Source of the DNA: Marinobacter maritimus
GTDB lineage: Bacteria > Pseudomonadota > Gammaproteobacteria > Pseudomonadales > Oleiphilaceae
Length of the DNA stretch: 64,000 nucleotides
Assembly (NCBI RefSeq): GCF_007671675.1
Contig: NZ_VCGW01000007.1
Location: 1-64,000 of the forward strand
Direction: 5' to 3'
A program made the position numbers and the translations under genes. Position 1 is the stretch's first letter, and each line of letters begins with the position of its first letter. Under the pieces are notes generated by a model, which saw only the letters and a program-made list of their open reading frames with translations, was not told where the DNA came from and did no database searches. Positions 43,851 to 52,006 of this stretch are shown here, one piece after another.

Positions 43851-45911
43851 ATGGCCAGTAACGATTCCAGCAGTTCAGGTAAGGAAGGCGTCTTCACGGT
43901 TGATTCACCGTTCGAGCCTGCGGGTGATCAGCCTAAAGCCATTGCAGGGCTGGTGGATGGCATTCACTCGGGCCTGGCACACCAGACGTTGCTCGGTGTT
44001 ACTGGCTCCGGCAAGACGTTTACCGTTGCCAAAGTGATCGAAGCCGTGCAGCGTCCAACCATTGTGATGGCTCACAACAAAACTCTGGCTGCACAGCTGT
44101 ATGGCGAGTTCCGCGAGTTTTTCCCGGATAACTCCGTTGAGTACTTCGTGTCTTACTACGATTATTACCAGCCGGAGGCCTATGTTCCTTCGTCTGACAC
44201 TTTTATCGAAAAAGACGCCTCGATTAATGAACACATCGAACAGATGCGGTTGTCTGCCACCAAAGCGCTGCTTGAGCGCCCGGACGCCATCATTGTGGCA
44301 ACCGTGTCAGCCATTTACGGCTTGGGTGACCCAAAGTCCTATCTGAAAATGATGTTGCACCTGGATCGGGGTGACAAAATTGATCAGCGGTACATTTTGC
44401 GCAGGCTGGCTGAGCTGCAATACACCCGTAACGACATTGAGTTTCACCGTGCCAACTACCGTGTGCGCGGTGATGTGATTGACGTGTTCCCCGCGGAGTC
44501 GGAAAAAGAAGCTGTCCGCATTGAGTTGTTTGATGATGAAGTTGAAAACCTCAGCTACTTCGATCCGCTCACCGGTGAAGTACTCAGGCGCGTGCCCCGA
44601 ATTACGATCTACCCCAAGTCCCACTATGTAACGCCGCGCCAGACGGTGCTGGATGCGGTTGAAGAGATAAAGAAAGAGCTTGATGAGCGCTTGCCGCAGC
44701 TGCGTGATAACAATCGTCTGGTGGAAGCACAGAGGCTGGAAGAGCGCACCCGCTACGATATGGAAATGATGAACGAGCTGGGCTACTGCAACGGCATCGA
44801 GAACTATTCCCGCTATCTTTCGGGCCGGCAGCCAGGCGAGGCACCGCCAACACTGTTTGATTACCTACCACCGAATGCGCTGCTGATTGTGGACGAATCC
44901 CACGTGACCATCCCGCAGATCGGTGCCATGTACAAAGGCGACCGCTCCAGAAAAGAAACCCTTGTTCAGTATGGCTTTCGACTGCCGTCTGCGCTGGATA
45001 ACCGCCCCATGCGGTTTGATGAATGGGAGCGGATTGCGCCTCAGATGATCTTTGTGTCAGCTACGCCCGGGAATTACGAAGCGGAACACGCGGGTCAGTT
45101 GGTGGAGCAGGTTGTGCGGCCAACCGGCCTGTTGGATCCTGTCATTGAAGTGCGTCCTGCGTCCACACAGATAGACGATCTGCTTTCCGAAATTCACGCC
45201 CGAGTGAAGGTCAATGAAAGGGTTCTGGTGACCACGCTCACCAAGCGCATGGCCGAAGATCTCACGGACTTTCTGATGGAGCACGATATCCGCGTGCGCT
45301 ATCTGCATTCGGATATTGATACCGTTGAGCGGGTTGAGATCATCCGCGATCTGCGTCGGGGTGAATTTGATGTGCTGGTAGGTATCAACTTGTTGCGGGA
45401 AGGCCTGGATATGCCCGAGGTGTCGCTGGTCACCATTCTGGATGCTGACAAAGAAGGCTTCCTGCGTTCCGAGCGCTCACTGATTCAGACCATTGGCCGT
45501 GCTGCGCGGAACCTTAATGGCAAGGCCATTCTTTATGGCGACCGGATAACCGGTTCGATGCAGCGCGCCATTGACGTAACCGAAAGCCGGCGGGCGAAAC
45601 AGGCCGAGCACAACGAAGCCCATGGTATTACACCGCAGGGGCTCAACAAGAAGATTGCGGATATTATGGAAGGCGCAGGCGGCGGTGGCCGGGGCCGAAA
45701 TAAAGCTGCGCGGCCTGGCGACAAAGCCGCCGAAGAAGCTGAGCAGTATCGCGCCCGGGTTGGCCGCCGAACGCCTGGCGAGTTGCTTAAAGAAGTGTCG
45801 CGCCTTGAAGACGAGATGTACAAAGCCGCATCGGATCTGGATTTCGAGGCTGCCGCCCGCCTTCGGGACGAGATTTCAGGTCTTAAAGAAGCCGTGCTGC
45901 GAACGGGCTAA
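43851..45911 (+). CDS. uvrB: UvrABC system protein B
   Basis: This ~686-aa helicase-like damage-recognition subunit of nucleotide excision repair has Walker A GVTGSGKTFTVAKVI, the beta-hairpin region (SYYDYYQPEAYVPSSDTFIE), DEAD-like VDESHVTIPQIG, helicase motif VI (QTIGRAARN), and a C-terminal UVR domain that binds UvrC (DEMYKAASDLDFEAAARLRD). The start is uncertain: ATG 43851 has GGAGG 14 nt away, while GTG 43827 in the same frame has AAGGA 12 nt away. I saw no LexA box upstream. Confidence 0.97.
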   Translation: MASNDSSSSGKEGVFTVDSPFEPAGDQPKAIAGLVDGIHSGLAHQTLLGVTGSGKTFTVAKVIEAVQRPTIVMAHNKTLAAQLYGEFREFFPDNSVEYFVSYYDYYQPEAYVPSSDTFIEKDASINEHIEQMRLSATKALLERPDAIIVATVSAIYGLGDPKSYLKMMLHLDRGDKIDQRYILRRLAELQYTRNDIEFHRANYRVRGDVIDVFPAESEKEAVRIELFDDEVENLSYFDPLTGEVLRRVPRITIYPKSHYVTPRQTVLDAVEEIKKELDERLPQLRDNNRLVEAQRLEERTRYDMEMMNELGYCNGIENYSRYLSGRQPGEAPPTLFDYLPPNALLIVDESHVTIPQIGAMYKGDRSRKETLVQYGFRLPSALDNRPMRFDEWERIAPQMIFVSATPGNYEAEHAGQLVEQVVRPTGLLDPVIEVRPASTQIDDLLSEIHARVKVNERVLVTTLTKRMAEDLTDFLMEHDIRVRYLHSDIDTVERVEIIRDLRRGEFDVLVGINLLREGLDMPEVSLVTILDADKEGFLRSERSLIQTIGRAARNLNGKAILYGDRITGSMQRAIDVTESRRAKQAEHNEAHGITPQGLNKKIADIMEGAGGGGRGRNKAARPGDKAAEEAEQYRARVGRRTPGELLKEVSRLEDEMYKAASDLDFEAAARLRDEISGLKEAVLRTG

Positions 45912-45918
45912 GTGCATA

Positions 45919-47043
45919 TCAACGCCTCGGGCCGACAATCACTGCGGCCTGAAGCGGTTGGTTGCGACCGTATCGTGAAATCTGGCTGAACACCCGTTTA
46001 TCCACCGGAAGATATTGCTTGTCCGCCACGGTTTCTCCCTCCTCCACGTCGATTTCCGGATCGTGGAGGTATACAAACTGGTCGTCGATGGCGCATACGG
46101 TCACCCAGTGGGGCACTCGGCTCCGGTTCAACTGCCAGGTGCTGATCAGAATGACCGGGATCTGGCCTTCGTGCAGTGCCTGCTCCATGGCATCAAGTGT
46201 GAGCGGATCGTGGTGTAACTCTATGCCAGTCTTGCCTATGTCGTGCAAGAACCCTTCATGCACCAGTTCCAGGACCCGTTTTTTGTCGTCGTTTCGGACC
46301 GTGTCCCGGAACAATGGACCTTCGGTACTGATCCAGGCGCTGGATTCAAAACCCCGGTTCCAGGCGGACAACGCAAGACCGTGGGGGCCGCAGCCACCGT
46401 GACCTGCAAGCATGAAGATCGTTGTCGCTTCCCGCCAGATCTTGAGTTCCTCCAGAGTGGTCAGTGATTGCTGCTCGTCAAGCGCCGCCATGGCCATAAT
46501 CAGAGCGGCGGGGCCGCAAGAGAAGTCGGTCGTTTGGGGATAGTAGGGCACAGGGATGAAATCCCTTGTCGGCTCGTAAAACAGGATGCGCCGCTCAAAG
46601 CGAAGAGCCGTACCGTGATCTTCGTAATAGTCCCGGTAAGTGCCGAATTGGCGATAGCCCAGGCGTTTATAGAGTGCTATTGCGCCACTGTTATCTTCCC
46701 GAACCTCCAGGCGCATCAGAATACGGCCCGCGTCTGCCGCCTCACGTTCCGCTGCTTTAACCAGCTTTTCACCAATGCCGCGTCCACGTGCGGTTGGAAG
46801 CACGGCAATGGAATAGATGCGTGCCATTCGGGTTGCTGCGCTCATCAGCACCAGACAGTAGCCCAGTAACTCGTTCTTACCCTCACTTTTGGCCTCAGCC
46901 ACAATCAGTCTGTCCCGGGGCATATCCAGAAAGCGTCGGAAGCTGCGACGGGAAAGTCGGTCTTCGCTAAAGCAGCGGTGCTCAAGTTGCAAAAGAGCGT
47001 TCAGATCATCGCTGGTGGCTTGCCGGAGTTGCAGATCGGACAT
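45919..47043 (-). CDS. GNAT acetyltransferase fused to a C39-like cysteine peptidase
   Basis: This 374-aa fusion begins with a GNAT domain (residues about 1-155: LRQATSDDLNALLQLEHRCF and the acetyl-CoA motif PTARGRGIGEKLVKAA). A C39-like papain-fold peptidase domain follows (about 165-374), with YYPQTTDFSCGPAALIMAM (nucleophile Cys), HWVTVCAIDDQFVYLHDPE (His, Asp). The catalytic set looks intact. There is no signal peptide, so it acts in the cytoplasm. It faces the ATP-grasp gene across 202 nt. Together they suggest a system that builds and trims or acylates a small peptide; substrate unknown. Start ATG 47043 has a weak ribosome site. Confidence 0.85.
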   Translation of the reverse strand: MSDLQLRQATSDDLNALLQLEHRCFSEDRLSRRSFRRFLDMPRDRLIVAEAKSEGKNELLGYCLVLMSAATRMARIYSIAVLPTARGRGIGEKLVKAAEREAADAGRILMRLEVREDNSGAIALYKRLGYRQFGTYRDYYEDHGTALRFERRILFYEPTRDFIPVPYYPQTTDFSCGPAALIMAMAALDEQQSLTTLEELKIWREATTIFMLAGHGGCGPHGLALSAWNRGFESSAWISTEGPLFRDTVRNDDKKRVLELVHEGFLHDIGKTGIELHHDPLTLDAMEQALHEGQIPVILISTWQLNRSRVPHWVTVCAIDDQFVYLHDPEIDVEEGETVADKQYLPVDKRVFSQISRYGRNQPLQAAVIVGPRR

Positions 47044-47245
47044 ATGTAAAGCGGCCTTGAGAATATCGGCTGGGGCATGCTGGCAGGCTACCCGTGTGCG
47101 GCTATTATGGTGGAGAGTTGAGATTACGAATATAAGCGGATTATGCGTAAAAGCACGCACTATCCGCCGATTGTTCCAACACCCGCAGCGGCGTATTGTT
47201 GCGGCGAGTTATATCGGCAATTATCTCCCGGGAGGAGCGCCTTTA

Positions 47246-48745
47246 ATGTCCCGTTTGCTTATCGTTGTGGACCGCACCAAAGACTGGGCTCCGTATTATC
47301 CCAGCGAAGATGTATTGAGCTTTGATCAGTACCTCCAGTTTTCAGCGCCGGCGAACAGTCGCGTGCGTGTTATCAACCTCTGCCAAAGTGCCAAATACCT
47401 GAGCCGTGGCTATTACTGCTCGTTGCTGGCGGAAGCCCGCGAGCACCACGTTGTGCCGTCGGTCATGACGCTCAACGACCTCAGTCGCAAAGGCCTGTTT
47501 TCACTGGAGCTCGAAGAGCTCGACGCCAGCGTGATCAATTGGCTGGAGGCGGAAGGTTCCGCCATCGATCCGGCCAGTGACGAGCGCAATGCCACTCATG
47601 AAGTCCGGATTCGAACTTATTTCGGGCAAACGGAACACTCGGACCTCAAACCGGTGGCGCGAGCTTTGTTTGATCGGTTCCCTTGCCCGATTCTTGAGGT
47701 CGTCTTCCGGCGCCGCAAGGCCTGGCAGATTGAGTCCATGAAGCCGGCGGCACCTGCAGACTTGAGCGAACAGGAGCAGGATACCTTCGCCTCAGCGTTG
47801 GACCGCTTCAGCAGTATGGTCTGGCGTAAACCGAGAACTCGCCGGCGCTATCGGTATGACCTGGCGATTCTGGTCAATCCGGAAGAGGAAATGCCTCCCA
47901 GTGATAAGGTGGCCTTGAAACGCTTTGAAAAAGCCGGCCGCAAACTGGGTATTAATGTGGAGCAGATCACGCGCAGGGATTATATGCGCCTGCCCGAATA
48001 CGATGGCCTGTTCATTCGCGAAACCACAGCCATCGACCACCACACCTACCGTTTTGCCCGCAAGGCGGCGGCTGAAGGCATGGTGGTGATTGACGATCCA
48101 GTGTCGATCCTCAAGTGCACCAACAAGGTTTTTTTGGCGGACCTTTTGAAAAATAACAAGATACCGACCCCCAAAACCCTGATTCTTTCGAAAGACCAGA
48201 AAGACGCTGCGGAACAGGTGATTCAGGAGTTGGGCTTCCCGGTTGTTATCAAGATACCGGATGGTGCCTTTTCCCGGGGTGTGAACAAGGCGGAGGACGA
48301 AAAATCTTTGAGAGCAGGGCTAAAAGACCTGTTCCGTCAGTCGGCGCTGGTCCTTGCGCAGGAGTATCTCTATACCGACTACGACTGGCGTATTGGCGTG
48401 CTGGGTGGCCGGGCGATTTATGCCTGTAAGTATATGATGGTGAAAGGCCACTGGCAGATTTATCAACACAGTGAGTCAGAAAGTGAGAGCGGTGGATTTG
48501 AAACCATGCCCACCTATGAAGTGCCCAGAAACGTGATACAGGCAGCTCTGAACTCTACGCGGCTGATTGGCAACGGGCTTTACGGCGTTGACATCAAACA
48601 GTCCGGAAACCGGGTTGCGGTTATCGAAGTTAACGATAACCCCAGTATTGATGCGGGTGTTGAAGACCGTTTTCTCGGCGGCGAGCTTTACACACTGATC
48701 ATGCAGGAGTTTCTTTCCAGGATGGAAGAGAACCGGCGGCGTTGA
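47246..48745 (+). CDS. RimK-like ATP-grasp ligase with RLAN N-terminal domain
   Basis: This 499-aa protein begins with an RLAN domain (~1-150: LLIVVDRTKDWAPYYPSEDV, NLCQSAKYLSRGYYCSLLAE). A linker follows and then an ATP-grasp domain (~270-490) with the IPTPKTLILSK, GFPVVIKIPDGAFSRGV and VAVIEVNDNPSID motifs that bind ATP and Mg2+. RimK relatives join amino acids to peptides or proteins through a carboxyl phosphate. The partner carboxylate and amine are unknown. The ATG at 47246 has GGGAGGAG upstream; the frame is open to 46889 but overlaps the divergent gene. It pairs with the GNAT/C39 gene. Confidence 0.85.
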   Translation: MSRLLIVVDRTKDWAPYYPSEDVLSFDQYLQFSAPANSRVRVINLCQSAKYLSRGYYCSLLAEAREHHVVPSVMTLNDLSRKGLFSLELEELDASVINWLEAEGSAIDPASDERNATHEVRIRTYFGQTEHSDLKPVARALFDRFPCPILEVVFRRRKAWQIESMKPAAPADLSEQEQDTFASALDRFSSMVWRKPRTRRRYRYDLAILVNPEEEMPPSDKVALKRFEKAGRKLGINVEQITRRDYMRLPEYDGLFIRETTAIDHHTYRFARKAAAEGMVVIDDPVSILKCTNKVFLADLLKNNKIPTPKTLILSKDQKDAAEQVIQELGFPVVIKIPDGAFSRGVNKAEDEKSLRAGLKDLFRQSALVLAQEYLYTDYDWRIGVLGGRAIYACKYMMVKGHWQIYQHSESESESGGFETMPTYEVPRNVIQAALNSTRLIGNGLYGVDIKQSGNRVAVIEVNDNPSIDAGVEDRFLGGELYTLIMQEFLSRMEENRRR

Positions 48746-48770
48746 GGCCAGCCGGGTTCTGGTAGCCGGC

Positions 48771-49931
48771 TCAAGGGCCGGCTGCCCACACTCTCACACT
48801 GCCAAACCAGGGATAGTTTTCCAGATGGTGTCGGACGTTCTCCGGAGTAAAAATTGTCTCCGGTCCAGGCTCGTCCAGAAAGATCTCCAGGTGCAGCTTG
48901 TTTCTCAGGTAGTGAAGTCTTAAACGGCTACGCTGGGGAATTTCTCCCAGATGCTCCGCAATAATGCTTGTCACTTCCGCACGGGAGGGCAGCTTTTCGA
49001 TGGTTGGATACTCATCCTCGTCGTTCTCGGCATCAATGTGAAAGTTGATGTCGAGAATGTTCTCCAGTGCATCACGCATCCCGGCGACCACTTGCATGCC
49101 AATCTGATGCCCCTCCGACACGCTGATTTCTGGTCGCACGACCAAGTGAATATCCAGAAGAATATCCTGCCCCATGCGCCGGCTGCGGAGCTCATGTACG
49201 TTGAGAACGCCATCGGTAGAGCGGGCGATGGCTGTCAGCATCTCGGTATCGTCAGGGGAGAGCCCGGTGTCTACCAGTTCCTGAACGCTGTCCCAGGTAA
49301 ACTTCCAACCAATGTGAATAATGATGATCGCAATCGCTACAGCGGCAAGCACATCCAGCCAAAGCAAGCCCAACATGGCGCCGGCCGTTGAAACCAGAAC
49401 CACCGCGGAAGAAAACGCATCGGTACGGCTGTGCCAGGCATTGGCAATAATAAGGTCTGAGCGTATGGCTTGGCCGATATGTCGTGTGTAGCGAAAAATC
49501 CATTCCTTGCCTACAACAGACACACCTGCGGCGATCAGTACTGGCCATTCCGGAATATTATCGATGTTGCCTTCAATCAGTCGGAGGGTATTTTCCCACG
49601 CAAGAGCGGCACCGACAGCAATCAGAATGCTGCCAAGCACCAGGGTGCCGAAGGTTTCAATGCGTTGATGGCCGTAGGGGTGGTTCTCGTCCGGCTCCTG
49701 ACGTGACAGTTTCATCACTCCGAGGACAACAAGGTCGGACGCCACATCCGTGAAAGAGTGAATTCCGTCGACCAGAAGAGCCTGAGAATGAAAAAGCATG
49801 CCTGCGATGACTTTAATGATTCCCAGAAAAGCATCAAGAATCATTCCGATAACCGTAACCCGCGAGGCAGCTTTCATCTCCACCGCGAGATTTTCACGAT
49901 GGCGGCGGGCAGGGGAGTCGGGCTGCTGCAT
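48771..49931 (-). CDS. Cation diffusion facilitator (CDF) metal exporter
   Basis: This 386-aa inner-membrane protein has six predicted helices and both intramembrane metal sites (DGIHSFTDVASDLVV and NAWHSRTDAFSSAVV, HxxxD each), so Zn2+ or Fe2+/Mn2+ export by proton exchange is expected. The cytoplasmic C-terminal domain (VHELRSRRMGQDILLDIHLV) is followed by an unusual extra ~85 residues (EDEYPTIEKLPSRAEVTSII and onward) that resemble a second small alpha-beta module. GGAG precedes the start. Confidence 0.9.
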   Translation of the reverse strand: MQQPDSPARRHRENLAVEMKAASRVTVIGMILDAFLGIIKVIAGMLFHSQALLVDGIHSFTDVASDLVVLGVMKLSRQEPDENHPYGHQRIETFGTLVLGSILIAVGAALAWENTLRLIEGNIDNIPEWPVLIAAGVSVVGKEWIFRYTRHIGQAIRSDLIIANAWHSRTDAFSSAVVLVSTAGAMLGLLWLDVLAAVAIAIIIIHIGWKFTWDSVQELVDTGLSPDDTEMLTAIARSTDGVLNVHELRSRRMGQDILLDIHLVVRPEISVSEGHQIGMQVVAGMRDALENILDINFHIDAENDEDEYPTIEKLPSRAEVTSIIAEHLGEIPQRSRLRLHYLRNKLHLEIFLDEPGPETIFTPENVRHHLENYPWFGSVRVWAAGP

Positions 49932-50039
49932 TAAAAACTCCGGATCAATTGGCGAGAGTCAGTATAACCTTATTATCAGCCAGGGTAGGGAGCTTTTGGT
50001 GTAGCGCCGCCAAGGCAAATTTTTATGTTTGTCTGCGTG

Positions 50040-50268
50040 ATTTATGCACATCATAGCAATCTTGTGCATCAATGACAGTCCGTTCAGGTTTCGCTTCATT
50101 TAAACCAAAAATTATTTAAAACATTGAAAAATAACGAAAAATAAACTGATCAAAAAATGATCAATCTGTAGATTGGCGCAGATCACAAGGGATTGGCACT
50201 GTTGCCCCGCAATTTTCAACAGGGTTATCCACAGATTCCGTGGAAAAGCTCCCGGGAGCTTATCGATA
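50040..50268. promoter_or_regulatory. DnaA-box / GATC / palindrome cluster upstream of pyrD
   Basis: The 427-nt gap 49932-50358 holds no gene. Two perfect DnaA boxes (TTATNCACA) lie at 50042-50050 (TTATGCACA) and 50225-50233 (TTATCCACA), with near matches TGTGCATCA close to 50063 and TGTGGAAAA close to 50309. Between them is a very AT-rich stretch (about 50097-50165) with three GATC sites within 40 nt. A 16-bp perfect palindrome AAGCTCCCGGGAGCTT is at 50246-50261, followed directly by TATCGATA. It may serve DnaA control of pyrD, a titration site or an origin-like element. Confidence 0.5.
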
Positions 50269-50358
50269 CAATTGTTTAGCTCCGTTTTTACGTGGAGCAG
50301 GGTCGCTGTGGAAAACTTCCGGTATACTCGCGGCCATATTTTATTGAGGAGCTTTCAG

Positions 50359-51375
50359 ATGTACGGCGTTATTCGCAATCTGCTTTTCCGGTTACCACCT
50401 GAGCAGGCCCATTCTGTTGCCTTAAACGGTTTGGATCTGGCGCACCGGTTGCGCGTACTGGGTGCTTTTTCACCGAAAACAGATGCGTTGCCAGTCAAGG
50501 TTATGGGGCTTGATTTCCCCAACCCGGTCGGGCTTGCAGCGGGATTGGATAAAAACGCAGACCATCTGGACGCTCTGGGTGCACTCGGGTTCGGGTTCAT
50601 AGAGGTTGGAACCGTTACGCCGTTGGCGCAGCCTGGTAACCCCAAACCGCGCATGTTCCGATTGCCGGAGCATGAGGCCATTATTAATCGTATGGGTTTC
50701 AACAATGAAGGTTTGGCCCACATGCTGGATCGCGTCGACAAGCGCAGCTACCGGGGAATCCTGGGCATCAATGTGGGCAAGAACAAAGACACACCGAATG
50801 AAGAGGCTGAGTCCGATTACCGGCAGGGTATTTCAGCGGTGTACACCCGAGCTGACTACATTACGGTGAACGTGTCGTCGCCCAACACCCCGGGCCTGCG
50901 AGATCTTCAGTTCGGTGATTCCCTGAAAGGTCTGCTTAATGCCATCAAAGATGAGCAGGTGAAGTGTCAGAAGCAGTTTGGCCGTTACGTGCCTGTTGCC
51001 GTTAAGATCGCCCCGGATATGGACGATGAAGGTATCCGGTTTGTCGCATCAGCCTTGAAAGAGGCAGGCCTGGACGGTGTTATTGCTACCAATACCACCA
51101 TAAGCCGCGATGCCGTTGCCGGCCACATTCATGCTGAAGAAGCGGGAGGGCTTAGTGGTGCTCCGGTTCGTGAGGCATCTCTGAGAGTTATTCAGGGGCT
51201 CTATGCCGAGCTTGGTGACGATCTGCCGATTATTGGTGTGGGCGGCATTACCGATGGTGAGAGCGCGGCGGAAAAGATCCGTGCTGGCGCGAAGCTGGTT
51301 CAGCTATATACCGGCTTTATTTATCGTGGGCCGGAACTGATCAGTGAAGCCGTTGAGGCGATTCGGAAGGTATAA
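50359..51375 (+). CDS. pyrD: Dihydroorotate dehydrogenase (quinone), class 2
   Basis: This 338-aa peripheral membrane enzyme oxidises dihydroorotate with FMN and passes electrons to quinone. The N-terminal amphipathic helix region (MYGVIRNLLFRLPPEQAHSV) marks class 2. Other motifs are GLAAGLDKNADHLDALG, NVSSPNTPGLRDLQ with the catalytic Ser, and PIIGVGGITDGESAAEKI. The ATG at 50359 has TGAGGAG upstream; the frame is open from 50173, but that part is regulatory DNA. Confidence 0.97.
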   Translation: MYGVIRNLLFRLPPEQAHSVALNGLDLAHRLRVLGAFSPKTDALPVKVMGLDFPNPVGLAAGLDKNADHLDALGALGFGFIEVGTVTPLAQPGNPKPRMFRLPEHEAIINRMGFNNEGLAHMLDRVDKRSYRGILGINVGKNKDTPNEEAESDYRQGISAVYTRADYITVNVSSPNTPGLRDLQFGDSLKGLLNAIKDEQVKCQKQFGRYVPVAVKIAPDMDDEGIRFVASALKEAGLDGVIATNTTISRDAVAGHIHAEEAGGLSGAPVREASLRVIQGLYAELGDDLPIIGVGGITDGESAAEKIRAGAKLVQLYTGFIYRGPELISEAVEAIRKV

Positions 51376-51383
51376 AACGAGGA

Positions 51384-51404
51384 AGGGCCCGCCAAGCGGG
51401 CCCT
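51384..51404 (+). terminator. GC-rich hairpin just after pyrD
   Basis: AGGGCCCGC pairs with GCGGGCCCT around CAA, 8 nt after the pyrD stop, without a T run. It probably protects the 3' end or cooperates with the terminator at 51441. Confidence 0.5.
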
Positions 51405-51440
51405 CGCGGGGCTTAACCCCGTTGCGCATCAGCGCGTTAG

Positions 51441-51463
51441 ACGGGGCGGGTGGCCCCGTTTTG
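51441..51463 (+). terminator. Terminator between pyrD and rmf
   Basis: ACGGGGC pairs with GCCCCGT around GGGTG and is followed by TTT on the plus strand, fitting termination of pyrD transcripts. On the minus strand it lacks a T run. Confidence 0.6.
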
Positions 51464-51532
51464 GTTGCTCTGAATACTGCATCAAACTGTGTAATAAAAG
51501 ATCAGATTAAGATATCGGGGTTTGAACAAGCA

Positions 51533-51745
51533 TCACGCGGTGGTGACGTTTGCCAGTTTATGAATACCGGAGACGCCGGTCATGCCTTCCCATTGATCTG
51601 TGCGGCCTTCACGCCACCCGTTCAACCATTCCTGGCGAACCTCTGCCTGTTCAAGCGGGCAGCTGTCTTTGGATTTTCCGGACACACCAGCGAGATAACC
51701 CCGCTTGAATGCTCGAGCGAACATGTCTCTTTTCTGTCTTTTCAT
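51533..51745 (-). CDS. rmf: Ribosome modulation factor
   Basis: This 70-aa protein joins 70S ribosomes into inactive 100S dimers in stationary phase. The family signature is clear: MKRQKRDMFARAFKRGYLAG, then CPLEQAEVRQEWLNGWREGR. The ATG at 51745 gives the usual start; upstream frame is not protein-like. About 15 C-terminal residues (after DQWEG) exceed the E. coli form. Its promoter lies in the 261-nt gap before rlmKL. Confidence 0.96.
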   Translation of the reverse strand: MKRQKRDMFARAFKRGYLAGVSGKSKDSCPLEQAEVRQEWLNGWREGRTDQWEGMTGVSGIHKLANVTTA

Positions 51746-51950
51746 GCCGTTCCTCACTAATGGATTAACAGAACAAGCGTGTACACTTCTGCGGTGGCTA
51801 TGGCATGTGGAATCCATTCATGGAAAACCCACTATTGCCAGCTCCAGCCAGAGCAGTCAGGATCCTGTTAACGAAGGGGAGTTACCCTTCTCGAACGACG
51901 CGTCACCTACAAGGTAATATTAACCTTGAGCAGAAGTACACTATCATTTT

Positions 51951-51976
51951 GGTCTATAAATAACATTATATAGACC
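51951..51976. promoter_or_regulatory. AT-rich inverted repeat between rmf and rlmKL
   Basis: GGTCTATA (51951-51958) and TATAGACC (51969-51976) form 8-bp arms 10 nt apart, centred about 43 nt before the rlmKL start. The second arm contains TATATAGA and could overlap a -10 element. The gap also has a GAAGGG/CCCTTC hairpin near 51878-51895. The binding protein, if any, is unknown. Confidence 0.35.
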
Positions 51977-52006
51977 TAAAGGTGATAAAAAGAATTACCC
52001 AAACCT

